Shown: one piece after another, positions 48,691 through 58,538 of the stretch
Position numbering within the stretch: the stretch's first letter is position 1
Layout of the letters: the number at the start of each line of letters is the position of its first letter
Assembly (NCBI GenBank): GCA_947179155.2
Contig: OX359273.1
Span: 46,366,523 to 46,430,522 of the forward strand
From: Hedera helix
Taxonomy: Eukaryota > Streptophyta > Magnoliopsida > Apiales > Araliaceae
Direction of reading: 5' to 3'
DNA length: 64,000 nucleotides
Translations under genes and position numbers: made by a program
The notes under the pieces: generated by a model
The model's database searches: none
What the model was told of the DNA's origin: nothing
Seen by the model: the letters and a program-made list of their open reading frames with translations, nothing else

Positions 48691-50598
48691 GGCTAAGGGT
48701 ATAGCCGTATAGGGTTTCACTGAATAGAAGACGGTAGTGTTTTTGTTGTTGTTGTTGGCTTTTAAGGGGAAATGAGCAAAAAGACTTGTAATGGACCTGA
48801 AGCTGACTTGGGCGCTTCTAGTAGCTTCCGCCTTCCAAAATTGATGCTAGGAAAGGGTGACTTTATGGATTTAAATGGGCCAATTATAATTGGATTTAGC
48901 CCTTAATATGGCTTAATGGTAAATATTGTTGTTGCTGGTAAGCCCAATTAATTGGATCAAAATCTTTGTTGTGGAATAAGGTGTATATCGTCGAGAATTT
49001 TGGCAAGAGTCAACTCTTTTGAATTAGTCCAAAATAATTGAAGAAATTTTTGACCAATTTATTTATTTATTTATTTATTTATTTATTGTCCCTTTTAATC
49101 TAGGTAATCAACTTTTGACAAATTTTTGAAAAAATAAAGATGAATCCTAGTTATTTTATTCAATTTGTGGGGGCAAAATATTCTCTAGGTAGAACTTTAT
49201 TTAACTTATTTCTTCTTTAGGTAATTTACATAAATAAATTTACTTGATTTTTTAAAGTATTTTAGAAATCATAATAATAAAATTGTTTTAATAATTTTAA
49301 TAAATTAAGGAAAAAAATATATTATCAAATTTAAATAAGAACAATAAACCTTGACTTAAGAAAAAAACTATGTTGCCTCTGTTTCAAAGTATATGATTAA
49401 TATTAATTTTTTAAAAATTAATTTGAAACGTTTTAAATTTAAAAATGATATAAATTTATTTAATATTTCTCAATATAATTACGAGTATTATAAACGGTCT
49501 AAAATGTACTAATTAATTATAAGATTTATTTGTATTTTTTAAAAGTTGCATGAATCATGCCAATTTTAAACATAAAAATATCTAAAGATTTTTAAAAGGA
49601 TTTTGGAATGGAGGGTACTTTGTTTTATTTTTTTATTATATTAAATTCATATTTAAACACACACATTTTTTGTTTTGTCAAGATTTAATCTCTGAAACCC
49701 ATAAATTAATAGATTAAGAAGTACTACTCGGATTAACGGCCTTCTATACGCTGAACTAATATATATAGACACCAAAATATAATGATAGCTCGTTAGAATC
49801 TACAAAATAAAGGTAATTGGTGGTTTGAATCATTAGATTCCACCTAAGGCTAGTGACACTTCTTTACGGTATGGAGATATCACGTTATGGGAGTTTAACA
49901 AGAAAAATATTATGATCATTACTATTCTTGAACGAATTCAATTATCAATTCCAAATTTAAATCCAATGTCATTCAACATGTTAAATAGGTAAAATGTAAT
50001 TAAGAATAAAAGTAAAACATAATTACAAGACACGTACCACAAATAAAATGACTAAGATCTGAGAGCTTTACACAAATTACAATAGTTATTTCTAAGTTGA
50101 TAATTAAAAATATACTGATTAATCCGATAACAATATTTTAAAAAGTAGAGAGTTCGAGAATATGAAAAATAAATATTACTAATTCCGTTTCAAAAAATAA
50201 GTAAATACGATCACTTAACTCGTTATCAATATTTATATTTTAAAATAAGAGTTGAGATTTATTTTTCAATTAATTGAATACATAAATGCCAACTTCACCA
50301 CCTACATAAAGAGATAGCAAACAAGCAGACAGGAGAGGAAAACAACATATATACCAAATCTGATGCGGACGGACAACAAACCAAGCTCCACCACTTATCA
50401 GAAGGCGACTTCTTGATGGAGCATCCAAATACCACAAAGATATAAATTTATACATCATTACACTGTTCACATGTTGCAATAATAAAGACCGAGTCTGACT
50501 GACACACTACTTAATCAATCTAGTGCCCAGAAAAAAAAATTAAAAAAAAATCCATTAAGTAGTAATCCTGAATAATTATATGTAGAGCCCTGATCTCA
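48691..50598. other. HIP promoter and spacer to the LTPG gene
   Basis: The first 150 bases include a GTT repeat (48740-48757), likely HIP 5' leader or promoter. A TTTA repeat lies at 49056-49086 and a Stowaway-like MITE at 49371-49615. No gene is recognised. Confidence 0.5.
49371..49615. mobile_element. Stowaway-like MITE
   Basis: TA lies on each side. The left end has GCCTCTGTTTCAAAGTATAT and the right end, on the minus strand, CCCTCCATTCCAAAATCCTT; both resemble the Stowaway terminus. About 245 bp, AT-rich, non-coding. Confidence 0.6.
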
Positions 50599-51977
50599 TC
50601 AATAAAGGGTCATAGAAATCCAAATCAATAGCAAGCCAAATATCCCAGTCGATGCAGTCCTGCCCAAGTTGTTCTTAGGTGGTGATCCTGTAAATAAAAA
50701 AGGCAAAATAAAATATAAACAGGCTGTCCAAGCATGTTTGACCTTGCTATTTCTTTTTCAAACTTAAAATTAAAATGATTTATTTAAAATTATGAAAAAA
50801 TAAATATGACAGTGAGCAGTAATTTTGATATCGTTTACGATATTGATCAATGTATCCACTAAAATTAGAGGAATTTATATCAATTTTGACTTTGAAATTA
50901 TTTTTAGTTGACTTTAAAAAATTAATAATAATCTTATATTTTGAAAGAGAGAGTACACAAAGTTAGAAACGGGACGGAAAAAAAATGAAGGCACACAAAG
51001 AATTTTTATACATAGTAGTCAAATTCGGGGGCACCAAATGTATGAAATGGTCGATCAATTATGCATTATTACCCTTGTAGGTTAATTCTAACATTGCTAA
51101 GGTTCCTTCTTATGACCATTAACGCATTAAAAACCACAGTACGTCTAGGACAATATTTTTGGTTCAAAAACTTGATATTTTAACAAACACAACTTACAAA
51201 TTATTATACAGTAAAGAACCAACAACAAAAAAATGTACTAGTCCACTATAAATAAATTATGTATAGATGGATAATTGAATACATAGAATAGGAAGTGAAA
51301 AACATTACCTGATTGTGGTGATGGGGATGATGTTGGACCTGGAAAAAAGTGAAATTTAAAATATAAAAATTAGTTAAGGTTACCATTCAAAAATATACTA
51401 ATCAATTGTAAAATACAAGTAGTACATATCAAGAAAATAATAAAATGGCTAAGAATTTTATTACTGAATATCATGAGATACAACGAAAGAAAGCACACTA
51501 AATAGAATTTCTTCCATCAAATACACGAGTGTAAATGAGTAGAAACAAATAATAAGAACAGAAAAGGAAATATATATGTGTGGAAATTTAAGGAATCAAA
51601 TGAATTAAAACACATAATATATATTATGAAAATTAAGGGCCAAAATGGAAGAGAAAGAGACCCGAGCAGGCACTAGTATCGCCGGGGATACCGCATAAAG
51701 TGGGAAGACCAACGGCCTGAGTGACATTGATGCCCAAAGAGTTTAACAAGGTAGGGTTAGAATAGAGATTACAGAGACAGGAAAGCTCTTTGGTCACTGC
51801 TTCTTGTAGCGGGTCACAGCATGAAGCCGGAGGCTTGGTTGTGGAGTTGAGGAAACTGCCGCATCCCACCAGCTTTTCTGCGCATGACGGAATTTGCCCT
51901 TTCGCCACCTTACTCGCTACCACCGCCACCATTACCACCGCCAACAGCAAGCTGTTCATCTTCCTAAAACACCCCAT
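50599..51977 (-). CDS. GPI-anchored non-specific lipid-transfer protein (LTPG)
   Basis: Three exons, 51977-51662, 51338-51309 and 50687-50599, join in frame to 144 codons. A signal peptide (to about residue 27, ...SKVAKG) is followed by the eight-cysteine motif in the canonical order C-C-CC-CxC-C-C (PSCAEKLVGC, ASCCDPL, LSCLCNL, TLCG, TSAC). A Ser/Pro linker comes from the 30-bp exon (PTSSPSPQS), and a hydrophobic tail (GIFGLLLIWISMTLY) fits a GPI-anchor signal. The family carries lipids to the cell surface and cuticle. The first exon alone would also give a 114-residue ORF without the anchor, but the linker and tail exons have proper GT/AG sites. Met7 is an alternative start. A TATA-like CTATATAAA lies about 100 bp upstream (52079-52087, minus). 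Confidence 0.9.
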
Positions 51978-53949
51978 TAATCTCTCTCTCTGTATCTCTC
52001 TAAATGCTGGTTGACAATTTTTCCGGTGGGATTTCGTTTTCTGCCTTTACTTTATACTCTTGTAGTACTATGTAGTAATTTATATAGTTTCTCTTCAATT
52101 TATACATGATTTTGTGTTATTTATTCGCGCGGTTGTTTCCTATATATGCTAGTTAATTGGATAAAAATTGTCAATTTATTCAAATAAAATATTGATATTG
52201 TATCTTAGTTAATAAATGTCTTGTTAAATTATACAGTTTTTGTCTAATTATCGAAAAATACCGTTTCATTTCATATGATGCACACAATTATATACATAAA
52301 CAGTTGATTTCACACTCGAATTAAGGCTTACGATAACATTTAAATATCTTCGACAATTTAGTTTTTATCTGGTGTTGATATTGTTTGAATAAAAATAATA
52401 TTATTATAACAAATATAAATTTATTGAGACAATTTTAATTATTATACGCGTTATTGGAAATATATGTAGGGTCTACTTAATGTGTACTCTAAGGACACAC
52501 ATTAAGCGCAGAAAACAAAAGATGGAATCTATTAAATATTATTTCTTTATATATTTGCACTGAATTCAATACATGGGGTCCACTAGTATATTATTTTTTT
52601 ATACATTAAATTCAATACAAATACATAAACAAATAATATTATGCATTGAATTCCGCGCTTAGCATATACCCTAAAGACACATTCTAAGAAAATTCATATA
52701 TGTATACGCTTTTCGCGGCTTGCAAACGTCATGGTCTTCTTGGAAGACAAAGCACGAAATTAACCTATTTTTCCACCCCAGGCCAATACTCCCTATCTGA
52801 TTTGTCCCTACTTGACTAAAATATTTTTCTTATATAGTTTAATTTTTCTTAAGCAAAGGGAGCACGATTATACTTTCTTTGCCAATCCATAAACAAGTAT
52901 ATATCGTTTTCTAGACAAATGAGAATCTGGAGATTTTTATAGTTACTTCTTAGTTTTCAGAACTTGTTATTTAAACCAAAAAAGAAAAGGAAAGAGTGAT
53001 GTGTGTATAACATTCATATAGTTCAATGATCAGCAAGGAAATAAATAAATTTTAAAGCATATGGTTTGCCGTTTGGTCCGTCTACATCCACAAGAGCTGT
53101 ATTACTATATGTATAGCATTGTTATCATCAATTTAACAAGCATTAACATTTGGATTTAAGGTGAGATTGACGCCGACTCCAGCTATGTCCTTCAATTACA
53201 TTGCACGGCATGTTATAATTAGCGCGAGTGGATTGGTTTCGTGGAAAGCATATCACGGAGATGGTGGAGCAAAAAAATTGAGAGTTTTAGTGAAAGTTTA
53301 TTCACGAGTACTGTCGTCATTCATTCGGATCAATTAATAGCATAGAGGCTTTAATTAATTCGACAGATTTGTGGTGGTGAGATAATTTTAGTTTTCACTT
53401 AAGTTATGGTATTTTTGTACTATTTCAATTTTGCAACATTTCAAGATTTTGGTGTTAAAACTTGGAATAAATATTTGTTAGAATTTGAGCATTAAATGAA
53501 AAGTAAATGTATTCTACTTCATGAGTAGATTAAAAACAAGTATTAGGAAGCTCAAATTCATGGAGTAAAGAATGAAAAATTTACTCTTAAAAATCACCAC
53601 TTGAATATGATAATAAATACTTGTGGAAATAAATGTCCTACATCGATTGATAACTAAACATTAAATGAGTATATATATAATTAGCTTGTATTTGAGTTTG
53701 GGTCCTAAGGGACACCTCACTCTTATGAAGAGGAGAATGCCTACCAAGGTTTTGTATGGGGCTGAGCTATTATATATATGTTTTTTGGGCATTACAAATA
53801 TTGTATATATTTTTTTTGGGCATTACAAAAATTGATTAGTTCAAAACCCAATTGCTGGAACATTTATTACCACCGTTGGGATCAACTCTCAACTGCTGTT
53901 GTAACGTAAATTAGTCCAAACTGCTGTAACGTAAATTTTTTGAAACTGT
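51978..53949. other. LTPG 5' flank and gene-free spacer
   Basis: The LTPG promoter occupies the first couple of hundred bases. An inverted repeat lies at about 52464-52700. A duplicated TTGGGCATTACAAA lies near 53786 and 53818. No gene is recognised. Confidence 0.45.
52464..52700. mobile_element. inverted-repeat element, MITE-like
   Basis: The left arm has AAGGACACACATTAAGCGCAG; on the opposite strand the right arm has a related run around GCTAAGCGCGG and GTCTTTAGGG. The arms are imperfectly complementary and about 200 bp apart. The exact ends were not resolved. Confidence 0.35.
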
Positions 53950-53965
53950 ATTTCCTAATAAGAAG

Positions 53966-54890
53966 GTGCAGGAGCCAAGTTTCAATGAACAGGAAACAAG
54001 TTCAAATAAAAGAACTTATGACACTGTTAATAGCAGTGATCATGATTTAAAAGATATTGATGAACCTAATTGTAATAAATGTGCTAGAATATCAAAATCT
54101 TTTGGTCCGTATTTTTTAAGTTATTTATTAGAAAATGAGCCTCAAACTTACAAAGAAGCGGTATCAAGTATCAAAGCTCCATATTAGAAAAAGACTATAA
54201 ATAATGAAATAGAATCTATACTGTATAATCATACATGGGAATTAGTAAATCTTTCACCAGGCTCTAAACCTCTTAGATACAAGTGGATATCCAAGAAGAA
54301 ATTGAAAGTAGATGGATCTATTGATAAATATAAAGCAAGATTTGTAATCAAATGATATAAACAAAAGGAAGGTTTGGATTATTTTGATACCTATGCTTTT
54401 GTGTCGAGAATATCATCAATTAGAATGCTAATAGCTATTACAGCTATATACAATTTGGAGATACATCAAATGGATTTAAAGAGAATTTTTTTAAATGATG
54501 ATTTAAAAGAAGAAATATATATGGAATAACTAGAGAGGTTTATTGTTCCAGGACAAGAAAAGAAAGTTTGTTGGCTTGTGAAGTCTCTTTATGGACATGA
54601 AAAATTTGACAGTGTAATAATGTCGAATAGTTTCAAAATAAATGAGTGTGACAAATGTGTATATGTCAATGACACTAAGAAAGGGTTTGTCATTATTTGC
54701 CTTTATGTAGATGATATGCTCATTGTGGGTTGTAATAATGAAATCATTAAAACTACCAAGAAAATGTTGAATAATGTGTTTGACATGAAAGACATGGGTG
54801 TTGCTGATGTAATATTATGAATGAAAATTTCTAAAACATCAGATGGGTTAGTGTTATCACAATCACAGTTGTTGATCATTGAATGATTAA
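53966..54890 (+). pseudogene. copia reverse transcriptase remnant
   Basis: Broken frames encode a copia RT: ENEPQTYKEAVSS, then WELVNLSPGSKPLRYKW, KYKARFV, IRMLIAITAIYNLEIHQMDL and ICLYVDDMLIVG, which contains the YVDD catalytic motif. Stops interrupt it at about 54186, 54353, 54526 and 54818, and the segment between LYGHEKFD and the next conserved part is shortened. Neither gag nor integrase is recognised. It ends just before the LTR of the large copia element. Confidence 0.85.
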
Positions 54891-55039
54891 ATTTGATGAT
54901 TAGAAATAATGTACAAGGGCTGTATTAGATAAGATCAAAGCTGTTAGGTTGATCTATTATTAATTGTATAAAAGTCTTGTGTGTTGTACTAAGACTTAGA
55001 TAGATCAAAACTGTTAGGTTGATCTGTTGATGTAATAAA

Positions 55040-55345
55040 ATCGTAGAAAGAACTCTACGATGTGTCAAGGAAACTCTACGATTCGAACAGACTCTACGAT
55101 TAAGGCAACCAATCGTAAAATGGACTCTACGACTGTTATTCCGAAGACTCTACGATCAAGACAACCAATCGTAGAATGGACTCTACGATTGTGGTCCAGA
55201 AGACTCTACGACCAACCAGACTGTTCTTTCCGAAAGACCTTAAATTGGACTCTACGATCAACATTCTAACAGTTGAGTAAACTCTACGATGATCAGTAAG
55301 AGATGATCCTTTACAGATCAATCACGTAAGCAAGGGTATTCGTAG
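55040..55345 (+). repeat. cluster of CTCTACGAT / ATCGTAGAG motifs in the LTR
   Basis: About a dozen copies in both orientations, often in the context GACTCTACGATT or AATCGTAGAATGG, with irregular spacing of about 15-50 bp, upstream of the TATA box. Confidence 0.9.
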
Positions 55346-55352
55346 AATTGAT

Positions 55353-55359
55353 TATATAA
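55353..55359 (+). promoter_or_regulatory. LTR TATA box
   Basis: TATATAA follows the motif cluster and precedes the presumed transcription start of the retroelement. Confidence 0.55.
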
Positions 55360-55990
55360 AATCGTTGAGCAAAAAGGCAAGAGACATCACGATTCTCAGA
55401 TCAGGAGCTATTCTATTCAAGTATTTTAATCTTCATCAAAGTAACCAAAAAGGAAGCCTCTGCAAATCGATCAAGTCAGAAAAGTCAGGAGTCTGACCCA
55501 AGCGCACTATGGAAACAGAAAGAAGACTTTCAAGGCAGAAAAGTCAGAAGACTGTGTCCTATCAGACCTATAGTTTGGGAAGACCAAACGACTCTATAAA
55601 AGTTAGTGGGAACCTATGTCTGACATTTCTGTCACAGAGGAAAAAGGAAAACAACCTTGCATGGACTAACAGGTCAGATCAAATAAATATCTCATCAGAG
55701 ATTTAATAAGCTTTATTAATATAATATTCAGCAGCTCTCCTCTGTGAGGTAACGGGAAGAAATACACGTTCAAACAGATGATCCAACGGGAAGAAATCTG
55801 AAGCCCTTACTTCTTAAATACAAAAATCAGCAAAAGAAAAGAAGAAGCACTACACAAAAAGAAAAACGCAAGAAGTGAAAAAGATTGAACTGATAAGAAA
55901 GCCTGCATTGCTACTAAGCCCTTCAAACATTCAAGCTGATAAGCAACTTAGTAGCACATCCAAATATACATCAATCCAGAAGAGTTATCT

Positions 55991-56076
55991 GTGAACTGGT
56001 ATAAGCAAGTCTGTTAGACTTGGAGAGTTCTTTGTGAACTAGTGTAAGCAAGTCTGTTAGACTTGTAAAGTTCTTT
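55991..56076 (+). repeat. 43-bp tandem duplication in the LTR
   Basis: The unit starting GTGAACTGGTATAAGCAAGT occurs twice with five or so differences; GTGAACTA starts a third partial copy. Confidence 0.9.
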
Positions 56077-56440
56077 GTGAACTAAAATTCCAAGACTGCG
56101 GGTCTTGAAGGAATCTTAGTGATTCAGCTATTGTAAAAGTATCCTTAGTGGATTTGCTGCTGAAAGAGCAGAACAGTGGAGTAGGAGTATTGTGTGCTCT
56201 GAACCACTTAAAATCCAGAGTCTCTCTCTTTGTGTCTTTCATTTGCTATATCTGTCATATAATTGTTTGTTGATTTATTAATTTAACATTTCAAGAAAAG
56301 ATTAACTAAATCATATTCCGCTGTGTTAAACTTCTGTTTAAGAATTAATCAAGTGAGATAATTTCAAAGAGAAGAAATTTTAAAAGAATCTATTCAACCC
56401 CCCCCTTCTAGATTACTATCGTGTCATTGGGAACTAACAA

Positions 56441-56455
56441 TTGGTATCAGAGCAG
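56441..56455 (+). other. primer-binding site (initiator tRNA-Met)
   Basis: ATTGGTATCAGAGCAGG directly follows the LTR end AACTAACA. TGGTATCAGAGC is complementary to the 3' end of plant initiator tRNA-Met, the usual copia primer. Confidence 0.9.
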
Positions 56456-56494
56456 GTTCTCACATCTAAAGCCTTACAAGCTTGAGTAGATCAA

Positions 56495-58450
56495 ATGGCA
56501 CTCAACAAGAATGGATCGGAACACGGTGGAGGTAACCGACCACCTATGTGTAATAAAGAAAAATTTGCTAATTGGAAAGTTCGTATGCAGGCTTACATGG
56601 ATGCTATAGATGATGAACTGTTCGAAACAGTGTTGAATGGGCCATTCATACCAATGAAGCTTGCACTATCAACTGAAGATCCAAGCAAGCTAGTAGCAAA
56701 GAAAAGAGACGAATGGACAGACAATGAAAAGAAGGATGTTCAAAGAGACAAAAGGGCTAAGAACATCTTGTTTCAATCTCTGGATGATGATCTATTTGAG
56801 AACGTTGTCAACTGCAAGACAGCTCAAGAAGTATGGCAAACTCTGTTGATCATGCATGAAGGAACAGAAGAAGTCAGAGAAAATAAGCAATCACTGCTTG
56901 TTCAACAGTATGAGATGTTCACTCACATCTCTGGTGAAAACATTACAACCACTTACGAGAGATTTAACTTGCTACTAAACTCTCTCATATCTTATGGAAA
57001 AATCTATCCAAACAGAGATCTTATCATTAAATTCATGAGATCTCTGCCAAGTAAATGGGATGCCAAAACCACAGCCATCCGAGAGTCAAAGAACTTGCAC
57101 GAGATGACTGTACAACAGTTATATGGAAATCTTCTCACCTATGAGCTGGAGCTAAATCAAAGAGCAGAAAATCTATCTGGTGAAAGAAAGAAGGAGAAAA
57201 ACATTGCTCTTAAAGCCTCAACCTCAACTCACAGAAGCAATCACAAGGATATCTCTGACTCTGACAAAGATGAATCAAATGATGATGAAGGAGCTGTCAT
57301 GCTAGTCAGACATTTTAAAAGATTCATCAACAGAAATAGATCTCAGAAGTTCAGAAGCAACAGCAGCAAAGAACAAACAAATGACCTTTGCTACAATTGC
57401 AAGAAGCCAGGTCATTTCATTGCTAAATGTCCAAAACCATTGAGAGAAGAGGTGAAGAGGGATAAATCAAAAGCAAATCCAAAAAGAGAATTCAAAAGCT
57501 TCCACAAACAAAAGAAGAAGGACAAAAGCTTCATAGCTGAAGGCTCCTGGAGTGACTCAGAAGAAGAACTGAGCTCTGAGTCAAGTGATGATGAAGAGCC
57601 ACAGAAGGCCAATCTGTGCTTAATGGCAAATGAAGAAGGAAGCAGCAAAAAGGAATTCATCATAGATGAGGTATTTGATTTCTATTCTCCTGATTTAAGC
57701 ATTGATGATCTTAGAGAAGGCATGCATGACTTAATGACAGAATTGCACAAATATATAAAATTGTTTAGAAGGTTATCTAAAGATTACTCTCATCTAAAAG
57801 AGGATAAAGAAAAAATAAGCATGGAATTAGAAGCCTCAGTTCAAACTGCAAAACTTTACTCTAATCTTGAAACTGAGAATAAAAGACTAAAAGAGATAAA
57901 TGAGTTGAGCACATATAAAGAATCCTCACTAGTCTCCAAGATTCAGGAACTAGAAAACACTATTTCTATGTGGAACAAGTCTAGTTTGTCTATGGACACC
58001 CTGATCTCAAGTCAAAGAGATGTGACTGATAGATCAGGATTGGGATTTAAGAATTTATTCTCAGAACCCAATAAGGAGAAGTCAAAGGAAATAAATGAAG
58101 GCAAATTCTTTAATTTTAATAAAGGAATTGTGTTCATCAAATCCTCAGATTCTACCACCAATCCACATTCTGCTAAACCTACAATCAGTTTTAACAAAAC
58201 TCACACAGGTCTTGGATTCAGAAAATTGAAAAATAAGTCAAGCAAAACTCACTCTACGAATCATGAGAATCGTAGAGTTGTATGGAAGCAGAATGTAGAT
58301 CAGCAAAAGACTATGAGAAGTCATAATCCATACAAGTCTTGGACGAACAAAAAGTCACAAATACACACATATCATTATCAATATCATATTAATCATAGGC
58401 ACCCTCATAAAAATGATAAATATTTGTTAAGATATCATAGAAGGCAATGA
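56495..58450 (+). CDS. retrotransposon Gag protein
   Basis: Uninterrupted frame of 651 codons. The N-terminal two fifths form the UBN2/DUF4219-type capsid region (FANWKVRMQAYMDAID, then AQEVWQTLLIMHEGT, SLLVQQYEMF and TYERFNLLLNSL). A CCHC zinc knuckle CYNCKKPGHFIAKC lies at residues 299-312, followed by a Lys-rich and then acidic stretch and a predicted coiled coil (about 410-490). The extreme C-terminus contains CTCTACGAA and ATCGTAGAG motif copies. The TGA at 58448 is followed in the same frame by KQIWVPKG-like sequence typical of SIRE gag ends, so the native protein may have been slightly longer. Gag would form cytoplasmic virus-like particles that package element RNA. Confidence 0.92.
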   Translation: MALNKNGSEHGGGNRPPMCNKEKFANWKVRMQAYMDAIDDELFETVLNGPFIPMKLALSTEDPSKLVAKKRDEWTDNEKKDVQRDKRAKNILFQSLDDDLFENVVNCKTAQEVWQTLLIMHEGTEEVRENKQSLLVQQYEMFTHISGENITTTYERFNLLLNSLISYGKIYPNRDLIIKFMRSLPSKWDAKTTAIRESKNLHEMTVQQLYGNLLTYELELNQRAENLSGERKKEKNIALKASTSTHRSNHKDISDSDKDESNDDEGAVMLVRHFKRFINRNRSQKFRSNSSKEQTNDLCYNCKKPGHFIAKCPKPLREEVKRDKSKANPKREFKSFHKQKKKDKSFIAEGSWSDSEEELSSESSDDEEPQKANLCLMANEEGSSKKEFIIDEVFDFYSPDLSIDDLREGMHDLMTELHKYIKLFRRLSKDYSHLKEDKEKISMELEASVQTAKLYSNLETENKRLKEINELSTYKESSLVSKIQELENTISMWNKSSLSMDTLISSQRDVTDRSGLGFKNLFSEPNKEKSKEINEGKFFNFNKGIVFIKSSDSTTNPHSAKPTISFNKTHTGLGFRKLKNKSSKTHSTNHENRRVVWKQNVDQQKTMRSHNPYKSWTNKKSQIHTYHYQYHINHRHPHKNDKYLLRYHRRQ

Positions 58451-58538
58451 TCTAAAATCAAACAGATTTGGGTCCCAAAAGGTACTAACAAAGCAGGACC
58501 CAAACAGATATGGGTACCAAAATGAAGATTGATTTGTT

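Larger units (their letters stand above)
55012..56440 (+). repeat. 5' LTR of the SIRE-like element
   Basis: It begins TGTTAGGTTGATCTG and ends GGGAACTAACA, giving a 6-bp inverted terminus TGTTAG/CTAACA, and is followed by the primer-binding site. It contains about a dozen CTCTACGAT-type motifs in its first 330 bp, a TATA box at 55353 and a 43-bp tandem duplication at 55991-56076. A near copy of the LTR start also occurs at 54942, so the true start could be there. Confidence 0.8.
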
